A stretch of DNA of 64,000 nt from Prevotella sp. UBA2809 (GCA_002351725.1 DEHD01000040.1:47597-111596); one strand, 5' to 3'; shown: positions 8,724 to 17,409, numbered from the stretch's first letter. Translations and numbers: made by a program. The notes: generated by a model not told the origin, from the sequence alone.

Positions 8724-9887
8724 ATGGATAATCGTTATATGATGCGTGGTGTTTCGGCCGCAAAGGAAGATGTACACAACGCTATCAAAAACATTGACAA
8801 GGGAATCTTTCCTCAGGCATTCTGCAAAATCATCCCCGACATCCTCGGAGGCGACCCAGAGTATTGTAACATCATGCATGCCGATGGAGCCGGTACAAAG
8901 TCGGCCCTCGCCTACATGTATTGGAAGGAGACTGGCGACCTCTCTGTATGGAAAGGTATCGCTCAGGATGCCATCGTGATGAATACCGACGATCTGCTCT
9001 GTGTGGGTGCTGTCGACAACATCCTCGTTAGTTCTACCATCGGCCGTAACAAGATGCTCATTCCCGGCGAAGTAATCTCTGCCGTTATCAATGGCACCGA
9101 CGAGCTGCTCTCAGAGCTCCGCGAGATGGGTATCGGCATATATCCTACAGGTGGTGAGACAGCCGATGTGGGCGATTTGGTTCGCACCATCATCGTAGAT
9201 AGCACCGTGACCTGCCGCATGAAGCGTTCTGACGTCATCGACAATGCCAACATCCGCCCTGGCGATGTCATTGTCGGATTGTCATCTACAGGTCAGGCCA
9301 CTTACGAGAAGCGCTACAATGGCGGCATGGGTTCTAACGGACTCACCTCAGCCCGCCACGATGTGTTTGCCAAGTATCTGGCCGAGGATTATCCTGAGAG
9401 CTACGACCACGCTGTGCCTTACGACCTTGTTTACAGCGGCAAGTATAAGCTTACCGACGCTGTTGAGGGTTCGCCCGTTGATGCCGGCCAGCTTGTACTC
9501 TCGCCCACACGCACCTATGCACCTGTAATAAAGAAGCTGTTAGACCAGCTCCGTCCCGAGATTCACGGTATGGTTCACTGCACAGGTGGCGCACAGACCA
9601 AGGTTCTGCACTTTGTTAACGACAACTGCCGCGTGATAAAGGACAACATGTTCCCAGTTCCCCCACTCTTCCGCGCTATCCACGAGTGTTCTGGCACCGA
9701 TTGGAAGGAGATGTACCAGGTGTTCAACATGGGTCACCGCATGGAGATCTACGTACGCCCCGAGGTAGCCGAGAAGGTCATCGAGATAAGCAAGAGTTTC
9801 AACATCGATGCCCAAGTGGTGGGTCACATCGAAGAAGGCCCCAAGAGCCTTACCATCCGCTCAGAATACGGAGAATTCAATTACTAA
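8724..9887 (+). CDS. purM: Phosphoribosylformylglycinamidine cyclo-ligase (AIR synthase)
   Basis: 387 residues, longer than the E. coli enzyme (about 345) and of the Bacteroidota type. It closes the imidazole ring of AIR using ATP. Signature stretches: MHADGAGTKSALAY, AQDAIVMNTDDLLCVGAVDNILVSSTIGRN, PTGGETADVGDLVRT and VHCTGGAQTKVLHFV. The run of genes ends here at a strong intrinsic terminator. Confidence 0.93.
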   Translation: MDNRYMMRGVSAAKEDVHNAIKNIDKGIFPQAFCKIIPDILGGDPEYCNIMHADGAGTKSALAYMYWKETGDLSVWKGIAQDAIVMNTDDLLCVGAVDNILVSSTIGRNKMLIPGEVISAVINGTDELLSELREMGIGIYPTGGETADVGDLVRTIIVDSTVTCRMKRSDVIDNANIRPGDVIVGLSSTGQATYEKRYNGGMGSNGLTSARHDVFAKYLAEDYPESYDHAVPYDLVYSGKYKLTDAVEGSPVDAGQLVLSPTRTYAPVIKKLLDQLRPEIHGMVHCTGGAQTKVLHFVNDNCRVIKDNMFPVPPLFRAIHECSGTDWKEMYQVFNMGHRMEIYVRPEVAEKVIEISKSFNIDAQVVGHIEEGPKSLTIRSEYGEFNY

Positions 9888-9894
9888 AATACAA

Positions 9895-9926
9895 AGAGAG
9901 GTTCAAAACGAACCTCTCTCTTTTTT
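9895..9926 (+). terminator. Terminator after purM
   Basis: AGAGAGGTTC (9895-9904), five-base loop, GAACCTCTCT (9910-9919), then CTTTTTT. Perfect 10-bp stem. The last T residues overlap the stop codon of the convergent M15 gene. Confidence 0.92.
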
Positions 9927-10398
9927 ATGCATTGATAAACAATATTTTTCGTCTATTATTTGCGGGCCGCACGGCGAAGTGCAGCCAGATGGCGCCATAG
10001 CGATTCCTTTCTATAAGCAGTTCATCAAACTCCTGCTTGCTTTCATCAGCATAATCAAGTAGGATTGTGGCATAGCGGATTAACTGCTCCATTCCCAGCA
10101 CGCGGATATCCACCGCACACCCTGTAAGGTGGTTGCTTGTAGGTACGCCCCCAATCTTCTTATTCAACTGCGGACTGCGATACCCCGAGTTTATTCGGAT
10201 GGGCTCCTCGCCCACTCCATACTTGGCATTATACCTTTTACGAAGCACCTCCAGCCATTTTGTGAGGTTAGTGAGGTTCGCGATCGCCTCATGGCTTGGG
10301 ATGTTATACACCTCGGGATGACTCCCGCTCTTCGTGAACTCCCCGAGCGAAAAGTGCTCGGAGAGTTTTGCATTTGCATTTAATTGTACTATTTCCAT
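9925..10398 (-). CDS. M15-family peptidase, copy 1 (phage-type D,D-peptidase)
   Basis: 157 residues from ATG at 10398 (MEIVQLNANAKL). An in-frame ATG at 10419 would add seven residues made only of the 9-bp repeat, so the inner start is preferred. Zinc ligands are visible in TSNHLTGCAVDIRVLG (His, Asp) and IWLHFAV (His), with INSGYRSPQLN upstream. This is the M15A/Peptidase_M15_3 pattern of small endolysin-like peptidoglycan peptidases. There is no signal peptide. A second copy lies at 60157-60633, and 178 bases are identical between the two. Probably part of a mobile or phage-derived cassette; its target is unproven. Confidence 0.85.
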   Translation of the reverse strand: MEIVQLNANAKLSEHFSLGEFTKSGSHPEVYNIPSHEAIANLTNLTKWLEVLRKRYNAKYGVGEEPIRINSGYRSPQLNKKIGGVPTSNHLTGCAVDIRVLGMEQLIRYATILLDYADESKQEFDELLIERNRYGAIWLHFAVRPANNRRKILFINA

Positions 10399-10399
10399 A

Positions 10400-10426
10400 A
10401 TGTTATGTATGTTATGCATGTTATGT
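10400..10426. repeat. 9-bp tandem repeat cluster 1
   Basis: Three tandem units ATGTTATGT, ATGTTATGC, ATGTTATGT between the M15 gene and the winged-helix ORF. The same unit recurs at 10594-10611 (inverted) and 10764-10788. Confidence 0.7.
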
Positions 10427-10645
10427 TTACCTCATTACCTTACCGGTCTTCTTAAACACAGCTTTGTTATTACCGCCTTCTAAGAACTCGCCAACCCTTT
10501 CCACAAGGCCATCCTTAACCAAACGATTAACCCTAACGCGTGCAACAGCCATATTTGATAGTGCGAAGCAGGTCATCACATCAGGCATACCATGCATAAC
10601 ATACATAACATCTGTAAAATGAGAAGTAATTAATTGGAGCAACAA
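10427..10645 (-). CDS. Small winged-helix-like ORF, possible remnant
   Basis: Up to 72 residues. The longest frame begins with TTG at 10645; ATG codons inside the repeat (DVMYVMHGMPDVM) are alternatives. The C-terminal half, NMAVARVRVNRLVKDGLVERVGEFLEGGNNKAVFKK, looks like the recognition helix and wing of a winged-helix domain. The DUF3987 protein at 60688-63225 ends with a comparable segment (ATASRAINRFLGDKVIERM), and it too lies just upstream of an M15 gene. This ORF may therefore be the surviving tail of such a protein, or a free-standing regulator of the cassette. Function not established. Confidence 0.45.
   Translation of the reverse strand: MLLQLITSHFTDVMYVMHGMPDVMTCFALSNMAVARVRVNRLVKDGLVERVGEFLEGGNNKAVFKKTGKVMR
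10594..10611. repeat. 9-bp repeat cluster 2 (inverted)
   Basis: GCATAACAT and ACATAACAT, the reverse complement of the ATGTTATGN unit, inside the 5' part of the winged-helix ORF. Confidence 0.6.
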
Positions 10646-10663
10646 GTGCGGCGGAGAAGATAA

Positions 10664-10722
10664 TATTAATAATATATTATATATTAAATATTATATATAT
10701 TATAATATATATAATATCATAA
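10664..10722. repeat. AT-only palindromic tract
   Basis: About 60 bases almost purely A and T (alternating ATAT/TATA with ATTAATAAT), able to fold back on itself. It lies in the 365-base gap between the winged-helix ORF and the HU-like gene. The rest of that gap holds repeat cluster 3 and the HU promoter. Confidence 0.6.
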
Positions 10723-10763
10723 TACGCCCTTACAGCCCAGAATATGCACATTCGAGTACGGAC

Positions 10764-10788
10764 ATGTTATGCATGTTATGTTGTTATG
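10764..10788. repeat. 9-bp repeat cluster 3
   Basis: ATGTTATGC, ATGTTATGT and TTGTTATG in tandem, third occurrence of the unit, upstream of the winged-helix ORF on the minus strand and of the HU-like gene on the plus strand. Confidence 0.65.
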
Positions 10789-10940
10789 CCCTCCACGCGG
10801 CGGCACTTCGTTGCCCATAAAATTACGTTTATAAAATAGAAAAATTACGGCTCATAGGGCACGAAGTGGTACGCTAATTTTATTAACATCATTTAACGAA
10901 AATAACTCGATATATATTTTTTCATTACTTATTATATTCG

Positions 10941-10948
10941 TACCTTTG
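10941..10948 (+). promoter_or_regulatory. -7 box of the HU-like gene
   Basis: TACCTTTG; no clear TTTG 20 bases upstream. It implies a leader of roughly 55 bases before the ATG at 11012. Confidence 0.55.
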
Positions 10949-11011
10949 CATTGTCAATCATGAGAGACAACATAACTTAAACATTAACCATTTAAAATTA
11001 CAAAACGCATT

Positions 11012-11533
11012 ATGGCAAAGATTTTTTATTTACTGAAACAAAACAAAGCACAGGGTTCTAAGATTTACGGCAAGTGGTTTGCTCACGGCAAGACCATCGA
11101 GACCCTAAACACAAGAAAGATGGCTACTCACATTGCAGAGCACGGCTCTATCTACACACCTGACGTGGTGTTTGGTGTGCTGGAGAAGTTCCGCAGCTGT
11201 CTGCTGGAGATGCTCCTGAATTCGAAGCGTGTGAAGATTGACGGTCTGGGAATCTTCTACACCACTCTCGAGAATGAGAAAGGTGGAGCCGACCAGAAGG
11301 ACGACTTCAGCCCAACCAAGAACCTGAAGGCATTGCACATCCGATTCTTGCCCGATCAGGAGGCTGAGACAAACATCAGCTCACGCGAGTTCATCAAGAA
11401 GGCCGAGTTCGTAAATGCAGAGGCATTAGCTGGACAGCTGCTGGAGAGCGATTCACCAAGCGGCTCAGGTGGCGGAAATGGTGGTGGAGGAAGCACCCAG
11501 CCATCTGGCGACGTCCCAGGCGAGGGAGATTAA
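11012..11533 (+). CDS. HU-like DNA-binding protein with Gly-rich tail
   Basis: 173 residues. The N-terminal ~125 residues follow the long-HU/IHF-like architecture of Bacteroidota: MAKIFYLLKQ, THIAEHGSIYTPDVVFGVLEKFRSCLLEMLLNSKRVKIDGLGIFY. The last 25 residues are a Gly/Ser-rich tail (SGSGGGNGGGG). Such proteins bind DNA non-specifically and are found repeatedly beside smalltalk genes and small peptidoglycan hydrolases in this phylum. The next gene is smalltalk, 61 bases downstream, before a shared terminator, so the two form one transcript. Role in the cassette is unknown. Confidence 0.85.
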   Translation: MAKIFYLLKQNKAQGSKIYGKWFAHGKTIETLNTRKMATHIAEHGSIYTPDVVFGVLEKFRSCLLEMLLNSKRVKIDGLGIFYTTLENEKGGADQKDDFSPTKNLKALHIRFLPDQEAETNISSREFIKKAEFVNAEALAGQLLESDSPSGSGGGNGGGGSTQPSGDVPGEGD

Positions 11534-11594
11534 ACTAACGGAGGGGTAGAACCCCTACCCCTCCAAGTTACAAACCTTACTAATTTAATCAACC

Positions 11595-11696
11595 ATGACA
11601 AAGAGAGAAACCATTAAGTTCATCGTACAGATGATTGCGTCAATCGCAACCGCGATTGTTACAGCCCTCGGAGCTACAAGCTGCATGGGCATGTAG
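11595..11696 (+). CDS. smalltalk-type small protein
   Basis: 33 residues, MTKRETIKFIVQMIASIATA followed by IVTALGATSCMGM. A basic N-terminus, one hydrophobic helix and a terminal Cys segment resembling a lipobox (ALGATSC) match the smalltalk family annotated beside HU-like genes in Bacteroidales. It is too short for most gene callers. Function unknown; probably membrane-associated. Co-transcribed with the HU-like gene and followed at once by a terminator. Confidence 0.85.
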   Translation: MTKRETIKFIVQMIASIATAIVTALGATSCMGM

Positions 11697-11702
11697 CAAA
11701 AA

Positions 11703-11729
11703 AAATAGGTGAGCACCGCTCACCTATTT
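11703..11729 (+). terminator. Terminator after smalltalk
   Basis: AAATAGGTGAGC (11703-11714), loop ACC, GCTCACCTATTT (11718-11729): a perfect 12-bp stem flanked by A and T runs, so it may work in both directions. Confidence 0.85.
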
Positions 11730-11784
11730 ATGTTTAAAATTACTCGCTGATTACACACTAACAAATGATTTTTATTGCATTAAG

Positions 11785-11816
11785 TTTGGTCAATCCAAAT
11801 AAAAGTAGTACCTTTG
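11785..11816 (+). promoter_or_regulatory. Promoter of sRNA-like unit A
   Basis: TTTG (11785-11788), 20 bases, TACCTTTG (11809-11816). No protein gene of ordinary size follows on this strand before the convergent gene at 11958. Confidence 0.75.
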
Positions 11817-11822
11817 CACTCC

Positions 11823-11956
11823 ATTTTTCTAGTTTATCTAGATAATCTTTTTACCATAGTTAAACTAATTAGTGCCGAGATGGCACGGAAGTTTTTGATT
11901 ATTGATTAATAATTTTGTTTTCAGGAGAACTGGCAGTGATGCTCGTTCTCTTTTTT
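11823..11956 (+). ncRNA. sRNA-like unit A
   Basis: A free-standing transcription unit of about 135 bases. After the promoter it carries AATCTTTTTACCATAG (11844-11859) and AAACTAAT (11862-11869), a hairpin GTGCC-GAGAT-GGCAC (11872-11886), and an intrinsic terminator. In the terminator GAGAAC (11925-11930) pairs with GTTCTC (11945-11950), with an inner GCA/TGC stem, followed by six T. Unit B at 26.6 kb has the same order and near-identical boxes. A nine-codon frame (MARKFLIID, 11880-11909) begins inside the hairpin, so a leader-peptide-like role is possible. Whether it belongs to a named RNA family was not determined. Confidence 0.7.
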
Positions 11957-11957
11957 G

Positions 11958-13982
11958 TTAACTAACTCGGAGACAGAGCATTGTGAGGTCGTCGTTGGCC
12001 TCGGCACCACGGCGATGCTGGGCTACACGGGCCGACAGAGTCTCGACGACCTGCTGGGCTGAGTCGAAGTGGGTGTTGCGCAGGATTTCGAGCAAACGGT
12101 CGTCGCCAAACTGCTGCAGCTCAGGGTCTTCGGCCTCGTTGAGTCCGTCGGTATATACAAACAGCGGACGATTCTTGATGGTATCAATCTCCTCGCCTAC
12201 ATACTCGAGATCGGGCCACAGACCGATGGGAGCATTGGACTCCATCTGGAGGAAATCGCCATGATTCTCGCCACCACCGATTACAGGAGGATTATGACCG
12301 GCATTGCAGAAGTGGAGATGACCATTATCCATGTTCAGCATGCCAATCCACATGGTGACGAACATGCCGTTGACGTTATCCTCGCCTCCAAGCTCGGCAT
12401 TCATGTGTTTGCATATCTCGGCTGGCATCAAACCTTGGTTAGCCATAGTGCGGAAAAGGCGCGTGGCCTGAGCCATGAAGAGCGAAGCGGGAACTCCCTT
12501 ACCACTTACATCGCCTACGGCAAAGTAGAGCATATTGCCACGAACCACATAGCCGTAGAGGTCGCCTCCAACCTCCTTGGCGGGAGTCATCGAGGCGTAC
12601 ATGTCGAGGCCCTCGCGGTGAGGGAACTCGTGGGGTACCATCGACATCTGGATATTGCGCGCAATCTGCAACTCGCCCTCGATACGATCCTGAACAACCT
12701 TCAGCTTAGCAGCACGGCGGCGCAAAACACTATAGACGATGAAGAACACAATGAACAGCACGAGGGCGATGATCAACGCTGTGATACGTGTCTGGAGGAG
12801 CGAAGTTTCTTTCTCGGCTATCTGAGCCTCCTTATCCTTCGTATCGTAGACGGTGGCCAGCTCGGCTGCCTTATCGCGTTTCGCCCAAACTCTGGCAGAA
12901 TCTAACGCATAAATAATACGAGTGGCAATGGCCAAGGCTGAATCGCGACGACCTGCGCCAAGATATGCCTTGAACCTTAAAGAAACAAAACCTGCGATAT
13001 TGTCTATGTTCCACTCTTGTTTCCTGAAACGCAAAATTTCCTCAATATTATCGATATTCTTCAAGGCCTCTTCGTAATGATGGGATTCAAGCAGATAATC
13101 GACTGTGTTAAGGCGGCCTATCTGTGATTTATAATAAGGATTCTTAATAGCCTGCTGGTATGCAAGCGCAGCCTCATCGGCACGCCCCATACGATTAAGG
13201 AACAAGGCTTTCATTATCAGCAACTTATAGGATGTACTTTGCGCAGCAGATGTTTCACCATTTTTCTGTACATAGTCATTAAGATAGGTCTCGCCGACTT
13301 CCAACCATTTCATGGCTCGCTGATCCTGCTTCATATTAGCGTATGCAATCATAGCCGAAGCAGCCAGACGTATGCGCATATAAGCGTAGAGAGCTAAATC
13401 CAAGGAATCGCCTTGAGCGTCGGCTTCATACTTACCAATAAGGCCAACGGTTTTCTTAAACTGCGCCTCGGCCTCATCAAAGCGATAAAGATAGATATTA
13501 TAATAGCCCAGGAGAGAGTTCAGCATCAAATGATTGGACCTAAGTTTGCTATGACTGGCAATAAAATCAGGGTCGACAGAATCGAGAAACTGTCTTGTGC
13601 GTCGCAAGCCGCGCTCATAATGTCCGCCAATATAATCGAGCTGATAAGACATTCCTGCAATCATATAATGAAAGTAACGATCCTCATCGTTCTCTATCTT
13701 GCGATTTAATGCAGTATCGGCAATGGCCATAGCAAGTGTATCGTTGTAATCGCTCCAATAGTTTACCTTATAAAAGTCGGCACCTGTACGTCCGATAGCT
13801 CCTGCCTGCAACAGGCTGTCGACGGTATGAGGTACAGAACGGGATGCTAGAACAAGACTATCAAACTTATCGGGATTGAAGTTACTTGTCTGCCGAGCCT
13901 TACCGCACGAGCCAAGAAATAATACTACAGCCACGATGGCTACAGACAAACCGAAAAACGGGCGTAACTGATTTGGTTGCAT
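11958..13982 (-). CDS. TPR-SpoIIE phosphatase lipoprotein, paralogue 1
   Basis: 674 residues. The N-terminal signal ends in a lipobox (VVLFLGSCGK). A long TPR-like sensor region covers roughly residues 45-390, then one membrane helix (ITALIIALVLFIVFFIVYSVL), a short coiled linker (ELQIARNIQMSMVP) and a C-terminal PP2C/SpoIIE domain. Metal-binding motifs of the phosphatase are visible: EVGGDLYGY, FAVGDVSGKGVPASLFMA, CNAGHNPP and NDDLTMLCLRV. This is an RsbU-like arrangement: an extracytoplasmic sensor driving a cytoplasmic serine phosphatase, usually in partner switching. No anti-sigma or antagonist gene lies nearby. A paralogue with the same layout is at 55581-57653. Confidence 0.88.
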   Translation of the reverse strand: MQPNQLRPFFGLSVAIVAVVLFLGSCGKARQTSNFNPDKFDSLVLASRSVPHTVDSLLQAGAIGRTGADFYKVNYWSDYNDTLAMAIADTALNRKIENDEDRYFHYMIAGMSYQLDYIGGHYERGLRRTRQFLDSVDPDFIASHSKLRSNHLMLNSLLGYYNIYLYRFDEAEAQFKKTVGLIGKYEADAQGDSLDLALYAYMRIRLAASAMIAYANMKQDQRAMKWLEVGETYLNDYVQKNGETSAAQSTSYKLLIMKALFLNRMGRADEAALAYQQAIKNPYYKSQIGRLNTVDYLLESHHYEEALKNIDNIEEILRFRKQEWNIDNIAGFVSLRFKAYLGAGRRDSALAIATRIIYALDSARVWAKRDKAAELATVYDTKDKEAQIAEKETSLLQTRITALIIALVLFIVFFIVYSVLRRRAAKLKVVQDRIEGELQIARNIQMSMVPHEFPHREGLDMYASMTPAKEVGGDLYGYVVRGNMLYFAVGDVSGKGVPASLFMAQATRLFRTMANQGLMPAEICKHMNAELGGEDNVNGMFVTMWIGMLNMDNGHLHFCNAGHNPPVIGGGENHGDFLQMESNAPIGLWPDLEYVGEEIDTIKNRPLFVYTDGLNEAEDPELQQFGDDRLLEILRNTHFDSAQQVVETLSARVAQHRRGAEANDDLTMLCLRVS

Positions 13983-14017
13983 ACAAAATTTCAGGTTAAA
14001 TGATTAATAATTGGCTG

Positions 14018-14049
14018 CAAAGATACGCACTTTAAACGAAAAATGCAAA
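14018..14049 (-). promoter_or_regulatory. Promoter of SpoIIE phosphatase 1
   Basis: Minus strand TTTG (14046-14049), 20 bases, TATCTTTG (14018-14025); gene starts at 13982. Confidence 0.7.
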
Positions 14050-14064
14050 AAAAACGACGAATAA

Positions 14065-14095
14065 TTGGCGGTTTGGTAAATTTTCAGTAACTTTG
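14065..14095 (+). promoter_or_regulatory. Promoter of prfA
   Basis: TTG (14065-14067), 20 bases, TAACTTTG (14088-14095); ATG at 14124. Confidence 0.65.
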
Positions 14096-14123
14096 CACCC
14101 CAAATTAAAGGATTGAACAGAAT

Positions 14124-15239
14124 ATGGCAGAAACAAGCAACAGCATTCTACAGAAATTAGATGGCCTGGAGGCTCGCTTTGAGGAAGTATCAACTCTGAT
14201 TACCGACCCATCAGTGATTGCCGACCAGCAGAGATTTGTGAAACTTACTAAGGAATATAAGGACCTGGGCGACATTATGGACGCTCGCAAGCGTTATATT
14301 GCCTGCCTGAACGGCATTAAAGAGGCTAAGGACATTCTGGCCAACGAGAGCGACCCAGAGATGAAGGAGATGGCTCGCGAGGAACTGGCCATGAACGAAG
14401 AGCTGCAGCCACAGCTGGAAGAGGAAATTAAGATAGCACTGATACCAAAAGACCCCGAGGACGCTAAGAACGTGGAGATGGAGATACGCGCCGGAACAGG
14501 TGGCGACGAGGCTTGCTTGTTTGCAGGAGATCTGTTCAAGATGTACAAGAACTACTGCGAATCGAAGGGTTGGCAGGTTTCTATCACCTACGTATCAGAG
14601 GGTGCCGTGGGAGGATTCAAGGAGATTGACTTCTCTGTATCAGGTGCCGATGTTTACGGCACACTGAAATATGAATCAGGTGTTCACCGCGTGCAGCGCG
14701 TACCTGTAACCGAATCGAACGGGCGCATGCAGACCAGTGCCGCAACAGTAGCAGTACTGCCTGAGGCCGACAAGTTTGAGGTGCATGTAAACGAAGGAGA
14801 AATCAAGTGGGATACCTTCCGTTCGAGTGGCGCAGGCGGTCAGAACGTTAACAAGGTAGAATCGGGTGTTCGTTTGCGCTATATGTGGAAGAATCCTAAT
14901 ACAGGCGAAACCGAAGAAATTCTGATTGAGTGTACCGAAACTCGTGACCAGCCTAAGAATAAAGAGCGCGCACTTTCCCGCTTATACACATTTTTATACG
15001 ACAAGGAGCACCAGAAGTATGTAGATGATATCGCAAGCCGCCGAAAGAGCTTGGTATCTACCGGCGACCGTTCAGCCAAAATCCGCACATACAACTTCCC
15101 ACAGGGCCGTGTTACCGATCACCGCATCGGCTATACCACACACGACTTGCAGGGTTTCCTTGGTGGCGACATTCAAGCCATGATTGATGCGCTGACCGTA
15201 GCAGAGAATGCCGAGCGCATGAAGGAGAATGAACTTTAA
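14124..15239 (+). CDS. prfA: Peptide chain release factor 1
   Basis: 371 residues. Terminates translation at UAA and UAG. The GGQ peptidyl-hydrolysis loop is in FRSSGAGGQNVNKVESGVRLRY, and the codon-recognition tripeptide is PVT (RVQRVPVTESNGR), which marks RF1 rather than RF2. Own promoter upstream; pyrF follows 44 bases downstream across a block of four identical heptamers. Confidence 0.96.
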   Translation: MAETSNSILQKLDGLEARFEEVSTLITDPSVIADQQRFVKLTKEYKDLGDIMDARKRYIACLNGIKEAKDILANESDPEMKEMAREELAMNEELQPQLEEEIKIALIPKDPEDAKNVEMEIRAGTGGDEACLFAGDLFKMYKNYCESKGWQVSITYVSEGAVGGFKEIDFSVSGADVYGTLKYESGVHRVQRVPVTESNGRMQTSAATVAVLPEADKFEVHVNEGEIKWDTFRSSGAGGQNVNKVESGVRLRYMWKNPNTGETEEILIECTETRDQPKNKERALSRLYTFLYDKEHQKYVDDIASRRKSLVSTGDRSAKIRTYNFPQGRVTDHRIGYTTHDLQGFLGGDIQAMIDALTVAENAERMKENEL

Positions 15240-15241
15240 TA

Positions 15242-15269
15242 CATTAAACATTAAACATTAAACATTAAA
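15242..15269 (+). repeat. Four identical tandem heptamers before pyrF
   Basis: CATTAAA four times without interruption, the reverse complement of the TTTAATG unit seen before menG and mnmE. Each contains TAA, closing all three frames three bases after the prfA stop. Confidence 0.75.
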
Positions 15270-15283
15270 GAATTAAATCAGAT

Positions 15284-16147
15284 ATGACCAGAAAAGAACT
15301 GATTGAACAGATTCGCGAGAAGCAGAGCTTTCTGTGCGTGGGACTGGACACAGACCTAGACAAAATGCCCAAAGGCCTGAAGGAGATTGTGAAGAAAGAG
15401 TATGAAGAGGAGGAAATGACCTTCGGCATGCTGTTTGAGTTTAGCACCCGCATTATCGATGCTACTGCTCCCTACTGCGTGGCCTACAAGCCCAACCTGG
15501 CCTTCTACGAGGCTTACGGCATTGAGGGTATGGCTGCTTTCGAGGGCATTATCGAATATCTGCAGGAGAACTACCCCAAACACCTTATCATCGCTGATGC
15601 CAAGCGCGGCGATATTGGCAACACATCTAAGATGTACGCAAAGACATTCTTTGAGCAGTACAACGTTGATGCGCTGACCGTTGCACCTTACATGGGCGAA
15701 GACTCAGTAACACCATTCCTTGGTTACGACGGCAAATGGGTAGTGCTGCTGGCACTTACCAGCAATAAGGGCAGCCACGACTTCCAGCTGATGAAGGACG
15801 AGAACGGCGAGCGCCTGTTTGAGAAAGTACTAAAGAAGAGTCAGGAATGGGGCAACGACGAGAACATGATGTACGTAGTTGGTGCCACACAGGGACAGAT
15901 GTTTGAAGACATCCGCAAGCTGGCTCCAAAACACTTCCTGCTGGTTCCTGGCGTTGGTGCTCAGGGCGGCAGTCTGGAGGAGGTTTGCAAATACGGTATG
16001 ATTGACGACTGCGGACTGTTAGTAAACTCAAGTCGCGGCATCATATACGCATCCGGCGAGAAAGACTTTGCTGAAGTAGCAGGCCAGAAGGCTAAAGAAC
16101 TACAGGAGCAGATGGCCAAGATTTTGGCAGATGCAAGCATCTGCTAA
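15284..16147 (+). CDS. pyrF: Orotidine 5'-phosphate decarboxylase (type 2)
   Basis: 287 residues, the longer type 2 form. Decarboxylates OMP to UMP, the last step of de novo pyrimidine synthesis. Signatures: [32 protein letters not shown], the catalytic Lys/Asp array [15 protein letters not shown], and the phosphate-binding end [13 protein letters not shown]. Probably transcribed with prfA. Confidence 0.95.
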   Translation: MTRKELIEQIREKQSFLCVGLDTDLDKMPKGLKEIVKKEYEEEEMTFGMLFEFSTRIIDATAPYCVAYKPNLAFYEAYGIEGMAAFEGIIEYLQENYPKHLIIADAKRGDIGNTSKMYAKTFFEQYNVDALTVAPYMGEDSVTPFLGYDGKWVVLLALTSNKGSHDFQLMKDENGERLFEKVLKKSQEWGNDENMMYVVGATQGQMFEDIRKLAPKHFLLVPGVGAQGGSLEEVCKYGMIDDCGLLVNSSRGIIYASGEKDFAEVAGQKAKELQEQMAKILADASIC

Positions 16148-16148
16148 A

Positions 16149-16176
16149 AGTGAATAGTGAATAGTGAATAGTGAAT
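16149..16176 (+). repeat. Four identical tandem heptamers before the HD gene
   Basis: AGTGAAT four times, starting two bases after the pyrF stop and ending two bases before the GTG start at 16179. Each unit contains TGA, so every frame is closed. Confidence 0.75.
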
Positions 16177-16178
16177 AA

Positions 16179-17408
16179 GTGGGCGAAGTTAAGATCATCA
16201 ACGACCCGGTATTCGGGTTTATCAAAATACCAAAGGGTATACTCTACGGAATTGTAGAGCACCCCTTGTTTCAGAGGCTAAACCGCATCAATCAGCTGGG
16301 GTTAGCCTTTGTGGTGTATCCTGGAGCAAGGCACACCCGATTCCAGCACTCACTGGGTGCATTCCATCTGATGAGCGAGGCTATACAGAACCTGCAGCAG
16401 AAGGGCCAGTTTATCTTCGATTCTGAAGCTGAAGCCGTACAGGCAGCCATACTGATGCACGACATAGGGCACGGTCCGTTCTCGCACGTTCTAGAGAACA
16501 CGCTGATACACGGCATAAGTCACGAGGAAATATCGCTGATGATGATGGAGGAGATAAACCGATCGATGAACGGGCAGTTGAATCTGGCCATTTCGATATT
16601 CAAAGGCGACTATCCAAAGAACTTCCTGCATCAGCTTATTTCGAGTCAGTTGGATATGGACCGACTGGATTATTTGCGTCGCGATTCGTTCTATACAGGA
16701 GTTACCGAAGGCAACATAGGTAGTGCACGTATCATCAAGATGCTCAATGTAATAGACGATTCGCTTGTAGTAGAACAGAAAGGTATCTACTCGCTTGAAA
16801 ACTACCTTACAACCCGCCGACTGATGTACTGGCAGGTATACCTGCACCGCACATGCGTGGCATACGAAAAGGTATTGGTAAACATGCTGAAACGCGCCAA
16901 GGAACTCATCAGAAAGGGGCAGCAGGTTTTTGCATCTCCCGCCCTACTCTATTTCCTCGAAAACGACATCGATGCTAAGTGGTTTGCTTCACATCCTGAG
17001 GCTCTACAGAACTACAGCGAGCTTGACGACAGCGACATTTGGAGCGCCATGAAGGCATGGAAGCACCACCAAGACAAGATTCTTTCTACACTGGCCACAG
17101 ATATGCTTGACCGCAAGATATTCAAGGTAGAGGTACTGGAGGAGATGCCTACCGAAGAGCGCCTTGAAGAACTGAAACGAACCATTGCCCAAAAGATGGA
17201 CATAGCTTACGAAGACGCCCACTACATGATGAGCCTGAACACAATACAGAAAGACATGTATAACGTGGACGATGACAAGATACAAATACTTTACAAAAAC
17301 GGAGAGATTAAGGATATTTCGGAAGCATCGGAACTGCTAAATGTTCAGTTACTTTCAAAAAAAATACGAAAATATTATCTTTGTTATCAAAGATTTCAAA
17401 ATAATTAG
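16179..17408 (+). CDS. HD-domain phosphohydrolase (dNTPase/SAMHD1-like)
   Basis: 409 residues, GTG start (MGEVKIINDPVFGF). The HD metal-binding motif is LMHDIGHGPFSHVLE, preceded by H-T-R-F-Q-H-S-L-G, and QLDMDRLDYLRRDSFYTG matches bacterial SAMHD1-like proteins. The family includes dNTP triphosphohydrolases; substrate not assigned. The heptamer block separates it from pyrF by 31 bases. The gene's last bases contain the region of the lpxD promoter. Confidence 0.85.
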   Translation: MGEVKIINDPVFGFIKIPKGILYGIVEHPLFQRLNRINQLGLAFVVYPGARHTRFQHSLGAFHLMSEAIQNLQQKGQFIFDSEAEAVQAAILMHDIGHGPFSHVLENTLIHGISHEEISLMMMEEINRSMNGQLNLAISIFKGDYPKNFLHQLISSQLDMDRLDYLRRDSFYTGVTEGNIGSARIIKMLNVIDDSLVVEQKGIYSLENYLTTRRLMYWQVYLHRTCVAYEKVLVNMLKRAKELIRKGQQVFASPALLYFLENDIDAKWFASHPEALQNYSELDDSDIWSAMKAWKHHQDKILSTLATDMLDRKIFKVEVLEEMPTEERLEELKRTIAQKMDIAYEDAHYMMSLNTIQKDMYNVDDDKIQILYKNGEIKDISEASELLNVQLLSKKIRKYYLCYQRFQNN

Positions 17409-17409
17409 T

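Noticed and set aside
12069..12905. 278-codon open frame inside the first SpoIIE gene, opposite strand
   Set aside because: Lies across the conserved phosphatase domain of the real gene and has no promoter or recognisable motif.
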